Shown here in pieces: positions 1 through 6,468 of a DNA stretch of 9,266 bases (the first letter of the stretch is position 1; the number at the start of each line of letters is the position of its first letter). The notes under the pieces were generated by a model that was given only the letters and a program-made list of their open reading frames with translations, was not told the DNA's origin and made no database searches. The stretch covers positions 3,420-12,685 of the forward strand of contig DCJB01000076.1 of assembly GCA_002317325.1 (NCBI GenBank), in the 5' to 3' direction. The DNA comes from Bacteroidales bacterium UBA1711 (lineage in GTDB: Bacteria > Bacteroidota > Bacteroidia > Bacteroidales > P3). The translations under genes and the position numbers were made by a program.

Positions 1-353
1 TGGACAATGAGATAGACGGCATACTTTCCGCCGCCGACGGGGTGGTCTCTTAGTTTTGGCGGCAGCCGCTTGAGGGCCTTTTCGCCGAACTCCCCGTTCC
101 GTATCCGGCGGAATAGCGCGAGGCTGGAAGAGATTTTCTCCTCAATTTCTTGCATGAAAGCTTGATACTTCTCGCCGCTCTGCGGTTTGGGGGAGGAACT
201 CTTGGCCTCGATAAGCGCCGCATTGCTCCCCAAACTCACCACGCACTCGCACGCCTTGACACCCTCGCGGGAGGTGACAAGTTCGTCCTCCTCTATGCGA
301 AAGAGGGAATCATCCTCGAAGGAGAACTTCATGTACGACTCCACAAACTCCAT
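1..353 (-). CDS. Partial hypothetical protein with EAK motif, downstream partner of AAA ATPase (module A)
   Basis: Reading the minus strand gives an open frame from an ATG at 353 to the left edge of the window, 117 codons with no stop, so the C-terminus is missing. The ATG lies one base after the TGA of the upstream ATPase, with an AAGGAAGAGG stretch about 10 nt upstream as a possible ribosome binding site; the two genes are clearly co-transcribed. The N-terminus is acidic (MEFVESYMKFSFEDD). Around residues 36-55 is a strand-like run ending in L-I-E-A-K-S-S-S-P-K-P, with E49 and K51 spaced as in the E-x-K half of a PD-(D/E)XK nuclease core; E36 (in ACECVV) could be the preceding acidic residue. 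After this comes a helix-like segment containing EIEEKISSSLALFRRI. I do not recognise a named family. Nuclease-like identity is inferred from the motif and the neighbour; that it is a real gene is well supported. Confidence 0.8.
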   Translation of the reverse strand, partial: MEFVESYMKFSFEDDSLFRIEEDELVTSREGVKACECVVSLGSNAALIEAKSSSPKPQSGEKYQAFMQEIEEKISSSLALFRRIRNGEFGEKALKRLPPKLRDHPVGGGKYAVYLIV

Positions 354-354
354 T

Positions 355-1359
355 TCACAGACTGACCTCTTCCTTGTAGAGGTTGACCGACTCGTCAATG
401 ATGGCGTTTTTGGGCATACCGTCCTTCAGATTGCCTATCTCGCACTCGCCGCGGTCGAAAGAGAACACGGGGAGGGAGTATTTATGTCGTTGGGCGAGGA
501 TGTACAGCTTCTTGACGACAAAGTAGGAATGGGTGGCCAAAAAGAACTGAACGCCGGCAGCAGCCAAGCCCATAACCGTCTCCATGAACCTGCCCACAAG
601 CATGGGATGGAGGTTTGCCTCGACCTCGTCTATGAAGACGACGGAATCGGTGTCGAGGTAGCGATTTCCGAGCAGCAGCTCCAATATCGCCAATTTCTTC
701 ACCCCCTCGGATGTGAGAGAAATCTCATACACCCTGCGGTCGTCGGTCTTGAAGAACCAGTCTTTCTTGTCCCGGTCGTAATCGAGCCGCCCGCCCAGCA
801 TACCGATTAGTTCGGAGCGGGCTGCTGAAAAGGCCACGTAGTTTCGGCCCCTGGTCGTGGGAGCCAGGGCTTGCGCCAAATCGAGGTATGTGTCGTCGAA
901 ACCGAACTCCTGGTATCGGGTTCGGGAATCCATGATGATCTCCCGCAACGAGAGTATCTCTTTGGCGGGCAGAAAGATGGAGTTGGAATCCCTCGGCCCG
1001 AAAGTATTATCTCTGACGGCTGGGTATTTGGTCGTCGAAGGACCAAACGAGAAAGAAAACCGCTCTCCCAAGTCCGACTCAACCAAACACTGGAGCGAGT
1101 CCTCACCCTTCCGGACAAGGTTGCCCAATTGAGTGGTCTGGAATGTCCAGTAGAGTTTTTCGCCCAGTATTTCGTGGGGGGAACGGAACTCGCGCCCCCG
1201 CTTGCACTGCTCCACGGTTTTGACGGAGCAATAAAGCGCCTTCAACAGGGTGGTTTTACCCGACTGGTTGACGCCAATAACCAAGTTAATATTTCCCAAG
1301 CCGCTGAACTCAACGCTCTTGACTGTTCCGAAATTCTTAATACTTACATTCTTTATCAT
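355..1359 (-). CDS. AAA family ATPase, ABC/SMC-like (AAA_15/AAA_21 type), module A
   Basis: A complete 334-aa ATPase of the single-chain ABC/SMC-head type. It opens with the usual beta strand (MIKNVSIKNFGTVKSVEF), then Walker A GVNQSGKTT at 29-37, a FLPAKE segment at 129-134 (equivalent to the 'iPAER' motif of relatives), a signature-like LTSEGVKKL at 215-223, Walker B VVFIDEVEANLHP at 240-252 with D244 and E245, and a switch histidine in ATHS (H277). All parts needed for ATP binding, dimerisation and hydrolysis appear intact, so it is not an obvious pseudogene. There is no transmembrane segment and no long coiled coil, so it should be cytosolic. The ATG start is preceded 32 nt upstream by the predicted transcription start. 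It is followed after one base by the EAK-motif protein at 1-353, which suggests a two-subunit ATPase/effector complex. Toprim, HNH and helicase parts are absent, so it is not a full OLD nuclease. ATPase call is firm; biological role is inferred. Confidence 0.9.
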   Translation of the reverse strand: MIKNVSIKNFGTVKSVEFSGLGNINLVIGVNQSGKTTLLKALYCSVKTVEQCKRGREFRSPHEILGEKLYWTFQTTQLGNLVRKGEDSLQCLVESDLGERFSFSFGPSTTKYPAVRDNTFGPRDSNSIFLPAKEILSLREIIMDSRTRYQEFGFDDTYLDLAQALAPTTRGRNYVAFSAARSELIGMLGGRLDYDRDKKDWFFKTDDRRVYEISLTSEGVKKLAILELLLGNRYLDTDSVVFIDEVEANLHPMLVGRFMETVMGLAAAGVQFFLATHSYFVVKKLYILAQRHKYSLPVFSFDRGECEIGNLKDGMPKNAIIDESVNLYKEEVSL

Positions 1360-1397
1360 GACCTGAGAGGTGGCTGAATTATCTTGATTTACGACTG

Positions 1398-1405
1398 CAA
1401 AGTTA
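1398..1405 (-). promoter_or_regulatory. Candidate Bacteroidetes -7 element (TAACTTTG) for module A
   Basis: The minus strand reads TTCGTAACTTTGCA here, matching TAnnTTTG exactly. The -33 position 19 nt upstream reads ACAG, not TTTG, so the upstream box is weak or absent. Transcription would start near 1391, leaving a leader of about 30 nt before the ATPase ATG at 1359. This allows module A to be transcribed separately from module B. Confidence 0.55.
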
Positions 1406-1461
1406 CGAATTTTTCGTCATTCAGCTGTTTTCTACCAATACATGAGTCTTGGTTTGATGTT

Positions 1462-1474
1462 TGGAGAAACTCCA
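1462..1474. other. Small perfect inverted repeat directly after the module B stop
   Basis: The 13 bases form a 5-bp stem (TGGAG/CTCCA) around a 3-base loop and begin on the base next to the TAG stop of the 225-aa protein. No T-run follows on the minus strand, so it does not meet the pattern of an intrinsic terminator. It may merely end or protect the module B transcript, or be chance. Confidence 0.25.
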
Positions 1475-2152
1475 CTACTCCATGCGAAAAGCGTAATCGT
1501 GGCTGATTCGCCGATACTCGAAGCCGTTCCGCTCCACCTCGGGGCAAGAGAGGACTGCCCCGCAGTCGGCCGTTTCGGCGGCTTCGGTCTTCAGATAACG
1601 TTCCATGGGGTGCTTCATCAAATATTGCGGGTCGGTATGGGGATATAGCCGATAGGCCGTTAGGCAGACTTTATGTGACTTTGCCTCTATCCGTTGCTTG
1701 ATGGCTGGCACTGCGAGCAGGTCTTTTAACGAGCTTGACAACTGGACAACCGCCTTCTCGTATTTGCCGCCCGGATATTGCGGTTTGCCAATGGGAGGTA
1801 TGGGGTTGGAGAGGTTTTTCACGCTGCCTGTGGCAGTGGTGAGCTCGACCAGCACCGCATAGCCGTCATCGGACCGGTGCAGTGCGAAGAGGTCGCACTT
1901 CTTCCGCCCTCGCAAGAACGAGGCCGGCTTCTTGCATTGGTCAACGAAACGCTCGTATGAGGCTATCTCCAACGCCCCGAACCACCGATTGGCGAGAGTC
2001 AGCTTCCCCTCCCCGGCGGGCAGGATGGGAGGCACGGTATCGTCAACGTCGAACTCCGCCAAGTCTGTTGTCACACAGTCAGCCGCAGGCTTTGGACGGG
2101 AATGCTCCAAATGGAAATGGGCGACATAATCGTTTTCCAACAGGTCTTTCAT
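1475..2152 (-). CDS. Hypothetical protein with possible variant PD-(D/E)XK core, partner of module B ATPase
   Basis: A complete 225-aa soluble protein with no signal peptide or membrane segment. Its ATG overlaps the TGA of the upstream ATPase (ATGA, 2149-2152), indicating translational coupling. The central part reads like a restriction-endonuclease fold: CDLFALHRSDDGYAVLVELTTATG at about 86-109, that is an acidic residue D87 at the start of one strand and E103 on the next. The expected lysine of E-x-K is replaced by threonine (T105); K130 or Q137 in the following helix (KYEKAVVQLSSSLKDLL) could be part of an active or remnant site. The N-terminus contains several proline and acidic residues, and the C-terminus holds a strand/helix region (SHKVCLTAYRLYP). 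I do not recognise a named family. By position it is the effector or regulatory subunit of the ATPase; nuclease activity is an inference and may have been lost. Confidence 0.8.
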   Translation of the reverse strand: MKDLLENDYVAHFHLEHSRPKPAADCVTTDLAEFDVDDTVPPILPAGEGKLTLANRWFGALEIASYERFVDQCKKPASFLRGRKKCDLFALHRSDDGYAVLVELTTATGSVKNLSNPIPPIGKPQYPGGKYEKAVVQLSSSLKDLLAVPAIKQRIEAKSHKVCLTAYRLYPHTDPQYLMKHPMERYLKTEAAETADCGAVLSCPEVERNGFEYRRISHDYAFRME

Positions 2153-3288
2153 CGGCTTCCGTATGAGTCGTACATCTCGTAGATTCGGTCGATGGGGGCG
2201 GAGAGGTATTCGGGGTTGACCAGATGGGCATTCCGAACTTTGAGGTCGGCGACCCCGCCGTTATCGACAGCATAGACCGACACGTCGTCGTAATCCAGTC
2301 CGACAGCCTCCGCGTCCCCCATATCGAAACGTTTGAACATCAGGTTCAGCTGGTTCAAGATATAGGGACTGTGGGTTGTCACCGTCAACTCGTGCCTCCG
2401 CTCCCCGCAGCACAGCCGCACCATTTCGTCCAACAGCTCGCTCTGCGTGTCGGGGAAGAGGTTCTGTTCGGGCTCTTCAACGATAAAGGATGTCTGGTGA
2501 GGGTTTGACAGCCTCTGCTTGGCCTCCAGCAAATCAGAGGAACGAGAGCCATACTTCTCAGACAGCCAATTATCCATCCTTTCCTCCTTCTCTTTGTTCT
2601 CCCTCGAGTTCTTTCGCCCGTAGTCCTCAAAGTACCGACGGCTGAAGTAATTCAGAGACAGCACCAAAGGGGTGACCGACTGGAGGCCGCTCGAAGCACA
2701 CCCAAGGGAGATACTGTCGTCCTGTCCACCAGAAAATGATAGCCTGTCTTTCGACTGCCTGTTATCGGAATCGTAGAAGTATTGCGTCCCGAGGTGAAGA
2801 ATATCCATCTTGCGATTTCCAACGAAAGACTCCCGAGCGTCGAACCAGTCGAACAAAAAACTTCTGATATTCGTCTCACCGAACTCAACTCTTCGCAACT
2901 CAGTCAGCGTCACCATATTCCGTTCAGCCGGAATATAGCAAATCTTGAACATGCTATAGTCCTCTTCCCCTTTTATCTCAACGGCAGGAGTCCCGCCAAC
3001 GTATGTTATTCTTACAGCATCGCTCTCATAATCAATCTCAGACTGGTCGCAGAAATAGCCCTCCATCTTGTGAAAGAAGACAAAGTACCAAAGGAAATCA
3101 TCCCGAAGGGCAAACTGATTGGGGTTGTTGGAAGTGACCGCCTCTTTCTCAATCCACGTGCAGGTGCTCAAGACCTTGGCAATGGTGCTTTTGCCGCTGC
3201 TCTGCGGACCGATGAAAAAGTTGAACCTGCGCAGAGTGACTTCCGCCGCCTGCACTGGGCCGATATGCTTTATCTTCAGTTTTCTCAT
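2149..3288 (-). CDS. AAA family ATPase, ABC/SMC-like (AAA_15/AAA_21 type), module B
   Basis: A 379-aa ATPase counted from the ATG at 3288; an in-frame GTG at 3333 would add 15 residues (VFFPHKIVL...), but homologous ATPases start directly with the first beta strand, here MRKLKIKHIGPV, so the ATG is preferred. Motifs: Walker A GPQSSGKST at 27-35, YIPAERN at 118-124, a signature-like CASSGLQS at 197-204, Walker B SFIVEEPEQNLFP at 267-279 with E271/E272 where many relatives have D-E, and the switch region TTHSPYILNQL with H306. Between signature and Walker B is a highly charged segment (about 218-260, ending in LLEAKQRL) that the module A ATPase lacks. The core is intact. It belongs to the same broad superfamily as the module A ATPase but differs clearly in motif wording, so the two are not a recent duplication. 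It is coupled by a 4-base overlap to the 225-aa protein. Role in defence is inferred from architecture. Confidence 0.9.
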   Translation of the reverse strand: MRKLKIKHIGPVQAAEVTLRRFNFFIGPQSSGKSTIAKVLSTCTWIEKEAVTSNNPNQFALRDDFLWYFVFFHKMEGYFCDQSEIDYESDAVRITYVGGTPAVEIKGEEDYSMFKICYIPAERNMVTLTELRRVEFGETNIRSFLFDWFDARESFVGNRKMDILHLGTQYFYDSDNRQSKDRLSFSGGQDDSISLGCASSGLQSVTPLVLSLNYFSRRYFEDYGRKNSRENKEKEERMDNWLSEKYGSRSSDLLEAKQRLSNPHQTSFIVEEPEQNLFPDTQSELLDEMVRLCCGERRHELTVTTHSPYILNQLNLMFKRFDMGDAEAVGLDYDDVSVYAVDNGGVADLKVRNAHLVNPEYLSAPIDRIYEMYDSYGSR

Positions 3289-3382
3289 GCTGCAAATCAA
3301 TTCTGTGAGGACTATCTTGTGAGGGAAGAACACCGTTACTCTTAGCGTTTTATGTAAGTGTTCGCATACCGTTCCCCCCTTG

Positions 3383-3413
3383 CAAATTTACGAAGAAAAA
3401 AGGGAATGGCAAA
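3383..3413 (-). promoter_or_regulatory. Bacteroidetes-type promoter for module B (TTTG-N19-TAAATTTG)
   Basis: On the minus strand TTTG (3413-3410) is followed after exactly 19 nt by TAAATTTG (3390-3383), a full match to the Bacteroidetes primary-sigma consensus TTTG-N19-TAnnTTTG. Transcription should begin near 3376, giving a leader of roughly 90 nt before the ATG at 3288. Confidence 0.8.
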
Positions 3414-3463
3414 GAAATAGTTCATCCGCGGAGGAGAAGCCGGCTGAGAAGCGGGTAACGGCC

Positions 3464-3495
3464 CCCGCCCCACCCCGAAGAGGCGGGTTCGCCCG
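3464..3495. other. GC-rich patch with alternative short hairpins in the divergent intergenic region
   Basis: CCCGCC (3464-3469) can pair with GGCGGG (3482-3487). Alternatively CGGG (3484-3487) pairs with CCCG (3492-3495) around a TTCG tetraloop; the two are mutually exclusive. The patch lies between the divergent promoters and contrasts with AT-rich sequence on both sides. No open frame, tRNA or operator is recognised. Function unknown; chance structure is possible. Confidence 0.25.
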
Positions 3496-3532
3496 AAAAT
3501 GATTTTTCCATGGACAGTTGAGCAGAATTTCG

Positions 3533-3540
3533 TATATTTG
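3533..3540 (+). promoter_or_regulatory. Candidate Bacteroidetes -7 element (TATATTTG) for the leuS operon
   Basis: The plus strand reads TTCGTATATTTGCA, an exact TAnnTTTG match. The bases 19 nt upstream (ATGG, 3510-3513) are a poor -33 box. The predicted start near 3547 leaves about 32 nt before the ATG at 3579. This is probably the main promoter for leuS to ybbR. Confidence 0.6.
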
Positions 3541-3578
3541 CAAAACGCCTTATTTTGCCGAAGAGTATATAATCAACT

Positions 3579-6452
3579 ATGGCTGAAAGGCTAACCAAAG
3601 AGACCATGGATTACAAATATTCCGAAATCGAGCCTAAATGGCAGAAGTATTGGCGCGAGCACCATACCTATCGTTGCAGCAACAACTCCCCGAAACCCCA
3701 TTTTTACGTCCTTGATATGTTCCCCTACCCCTCGGGAGCGGGTCTGCACGTGGGGCATCCGTTGGGATACATCGCCAGCGACATCTTCTCGCGCTACAAG
3801 CGGCTCCGCGGCTTCAACGTGCTGCACCCCATGGGCTACGACGCCTACGGACTCCCCGCCGAGCAATACGCCATCCAGACAGGCCAGCACCCGGCCATCA
3901 CCACGGAGAAGAATATCGCCCGCTATCGCGAGCAGTTGGACAAGATAGGCTTCAGCTTCGACTGGGAGCGCGAGGTGCGCACCTGCGACCCCTCCTACTA
4001 CAGGTGGACCCAGTGGGTGTTCATTCAGCTCTTCAACCACTACTACGACAAAGACCTCGACAAGGCCATGCCCATCAGCCACCTGATGGAGCTGCTGGAG
4101 AAGGGCGAGGTCGAGTGCGGCGGCGGGAAGCCTTGGGCCGACATGGACGAGGGCGAGCGCCGCGACTACTTGATGAACTACCGGCTGGCCTACCTGGCCG
4201 ACATACCGGTGAACTGGTGCCCCGAATTGGGCACGGTGCTGGCCAACGACGAGGTGGTCAACGGCTTGAGCGTCCGCGGCGGCTATCCCGTGGAACGCCG
4301 CCTCATGCGGCAGTGGAGCCTCCGCATTTCGGCATACGCCCAGCGGCTGGTCGATGGACTGGAGGAGGTGGACTGGACCGACTCGCTGAAAGAGATTCAG
4401 CGCAACTGGATTGGCCGCAGCGAAGGAGCCGCCATCTGGTTCCCGCTCGCCGTGGACCAGAAGTCGAATATGCTGCCCGCCATGCAGTGCCAGATGGGGC
4501 AGATGGAACCCATAGCGGAACCCAGTTTCGAGATATTCACCACCCGCCCCGACACCGTCTTCGGAGTCACCTTCATGGTGCTGTGCCCCGAACACGAAAT
4601 GATAGCGCAGATTACCACCCCCGGGCAGAAAGCCGAGGTGGAGGCCTATGTGGCGTGGGCCAAGAACCGCTCTGAACGCGAGCGGAAGGCCGAGGTGAAG
4701 AAGGTGAGCGGGGTGTTCACCGGCGCCTTCGCCGTCAACCCCATCACGGGCGACCGCATACCCATCTGGGTGAGCGACTATGTGCTGGCCGGCTACGGCA
4801 CCGGCGCCATCATGGCAGTGCCCGCCCACGACAGCCGCGACTTCGCCTTCGCACGCCACTTCCACCTGCCCATCCGCCAAGTGGTGGCGCCCGAGCCCGA
4901 CGCAGTGAGCGACCCCGACACCTGGACCGAGAGCATGGACGCCAAGACCGGCTACAGCGTCAACAGCGGCTTCGTCACCGGCATGAGGGTGAAGGAGGCC
5001 ATGAAGGCCGTCATCGACCGCGTGGAGGCTATGGGCATAGGCTACCGCACCGTCAACTACCGCCTCCGCGACGCCATCTTCAGCCGACAGCGCTACTGGG
5101 GCGAGCCGTTCCCCATCTACTACAAGGGCAACCGCCCATACACCCTGCCCGAGGAGTGTCTGCCGCTGGAACTGCCCGAGGTGGGCGACTTCAAACCCAC
5201 CGCCAACGGTGAGCCGCCCTTAGGAAACGCCGCCAAATGGGCGTGGGACGAGGCCAACCGCCGCGTGGTCGAGACCTCGAAAATCGACAACAGCACCATC
5301 TTCCCCCTCGAATTGAGCACTATGCCCGGCTTCGCCGGCTCAAGCGGCTACTACCTCCGCTATATGGACCCCCTCAACGACAACGCCTATTTCAGCCCCG
5401 AGGCCGTGGCCTACTGGCAGAACGTCGACCTCTATGTGGGCGGCGCCGAACACGGGACCGGCCACCTCATCTACGCACGCTTCTGGAACAAGTTCCTCTT
5501 CGACCTCGGTCTCACCGCCAAGCAGGAACCGTTCCAAAAGCTGGTCAACCAAGGCATGATTCAGGGCCGCTCCAACTTCGTCTATCGGTCGAAAGAGGAC
5601 AACAACCTCTTCGTATCGAAGAACATCCCCGGCCGCGAACAGAACACCGTCCCCATCCATGTAGATATCAACATCGTTGACAACGACATCCTCGACATTG
5701 AGAAGTTCCGCCAGTGGCGGCCCGAGTTCGCCGAAGCACGCTTCGAGCTGGAGGATGGCAGGTATGTCTGCGGCTGGGAGGTGGAGAAGATGTCGAAGTC
5801 AATGTTCAACGTGCAGAATCCCGACGACTTGGTGGCACGCTACGGAGCCGACACGCTCAGGCTCTATGAAATGTTCCTCGGCCCCGTGGAACAGGCCAAG
5901 CCCTGGGACACCAAGGGCATCGAGGGCGTATTCCGCTTCTTGAAAAAACTGTGGAAGCTGTTCGAGAACCGCACCGACGCCCCGGCCGACAAAGCCGCAC
6001 TCAAGTCTCTCCACCAAACCATCAAGAAGGTGACGGACGACATCGAGCGGTTCTCGTTCAACACCAGCGTCAGCAACTTTATGGTCTGCGTCAACGAACT
6101 CTCCGCACTCGGTGCAGTCTCGTCCGAAGTGCTCGACAAACTGGCGGTCATCATTTCGCCCTTCGCCCCCCATATCGCAGAAGAACTCTACCACCAGCTC
6201 GGACATGACGGGAGCGTGTGCGACGCCGAGTGGCCGACTTACGACCCGCAGCTGCTTGTCGAAGACACGTTTGCCTACCCCGTCTCTTTCAACGGCAAAC
6301 TGCGCCTCACCCTCACCCTCCCCGCCGGAATTGGTCAGGAAGAGGCCGTGGCGGCCGTCAAAGCCGACCCCATCGGTCAAAAGTGGCTCGACGGCAAAGA
6401 ACCCAAACGCGTAATCTTCGTCCCCAAAAAAATCATCAACGTAGTCATCTAA
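3579..6452 (+). CDS. leuS: Leucyl-tRNA synthetase
   Basis: Cytosolic class I aminoacyl-tRNA synthetase that charges tRNA-Leu with leucine. The 957-aa product has the HIGH-type motif HVGH at 57-60 within PSGAGLHVGHPLGY and KMSKS at 737-741. The CP1 editing domain shows TTRPDTVFG at 321-329 and YGTGAIMAVPAHDSRD around 406-421, with D418 as the conserved aspartate of the editing pocket. The C-terminus ends in the usual RVIFVPKKIINVVI. The length, longer than the roughly 860 aa of E. coli, and the insertion before KMSKS (NFVYRSKEDNN to CGWEVEKMSKS) match the Bacteroidota form. The start is uncertain: homologues begin near MDYKYSEIEPKWQ (ATG at 3606), but the ATG at 3579 has an A/T-rich AATCAACT leader similar to that of yajC in this operon, so the longer form is given. 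First gene of the operon, 16 nt before nusB. Confidence 0.97.
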   Translation: MAERLTKETMDYKYSEIEPKWQKYWREHHTYRCSNNSPKPHFYVLDMFPYPSGAGLHVGHPLGYIASDIFSRYKRLRGFNVLHPMGYDAYGLPAEQYAIQTGQHPAITTEKNIARYREQLDKIGFSFDWEREVRTCDPSYYRWTQWVFIQLFNHYYDKDLDKAMPISHLMELLEKGEVECGGGKPWADMDEGERRDYLMNYRLAYLADIPVNWCPELGTVLANDEVVNGLSVRGGYPVERRLMRQWSLRISAYAQRLVDGLEEVDWTDSLKEIQRNWIGRSEGAAIWFPLAVDQKSNMLPAMQCQMGQMEPIAEPSFEIFTTRPDTVFGVTFMVLCPEHEMIAQITTPGQKAEVEAYVAWAKNRSERERKAEVKKVSGVFTGAFAVNPITGDRIPIWVSDYVLAGYGTGAIMAVPAHDSRDFAFARHFHLPIRQVVAPEPDAVSDPDTWTESMDAKTGYSVNSGFVTGMRVKEAMKAVIDRVEAMGIGYRTVNYRLRDAIFSRQRYWGEPFPIYYKGNRPYTLPEECLPLELPEVGDFKPTANGEPPLGNAAKWAWDEANRRVVETSKIDNSTIFPLELSTMPGFAGSSGYYLRYMDPLNDNAYFSPEAVAYWQNVDLYVGGAEHGTGHLIYARFWNKFLFDLGLTAKQEPFQKLVNQGMIQGRSNFVYRSKEDNNLFVSKNIPGREQNTVPIHVDINIVDNDILDIEKFRQWRPEFAEARFELEDGRYVCGWEVEKMSKSMFNVQNPDDLVARYGADTLRLYEMFLGPVEQAKPWDTKGIEGVFRFLKKLWKLFENRTDAPADKAALKSLHQTIKKVTDDIERFSFNTSVSNFMVCVNELSALGAVSSEVLDKLAVIISPFAPHIAEELYHQLGHDGSVCDAEWPTYDPQLLVEDTFAYPVSFNGKLRLTLTLPAGIGQEEAVAAVKADPIGQKWLDGKEPKRVIFVPKKIINVVI

Positions 6453-6468
6453 CCCCCACATACAGACA

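Noticed and set aside
187..810. Plus-strand frame of 207 codons across the left ATPase module
   Set aside because: It lies antisense to the ATPase with intact Walker motifs and its own promoter; the product shows no recognisable domain.
3289..3333. GTG start at 3333 extending the module B ATPase by 15 residues
   Set aside because: The extension is not like family N-termini, whereas the ATG at 3288 places the first beta strand at the very start as in the module A ATPase.
3591..4880. Long open frame (429 codons) on the minus strand opposite leuS
   Set aside because: It is antisense to a certain gene; its Val/His/Gly-rich, low-complexity product is what GC-rich codon bias yields on the opposite strand.
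5799..6461. 220-codon minus-strand frame opposite the 3' part of leuS
   Set aside because: Antisense shadow with repetitive acidic/Val-rich composition.
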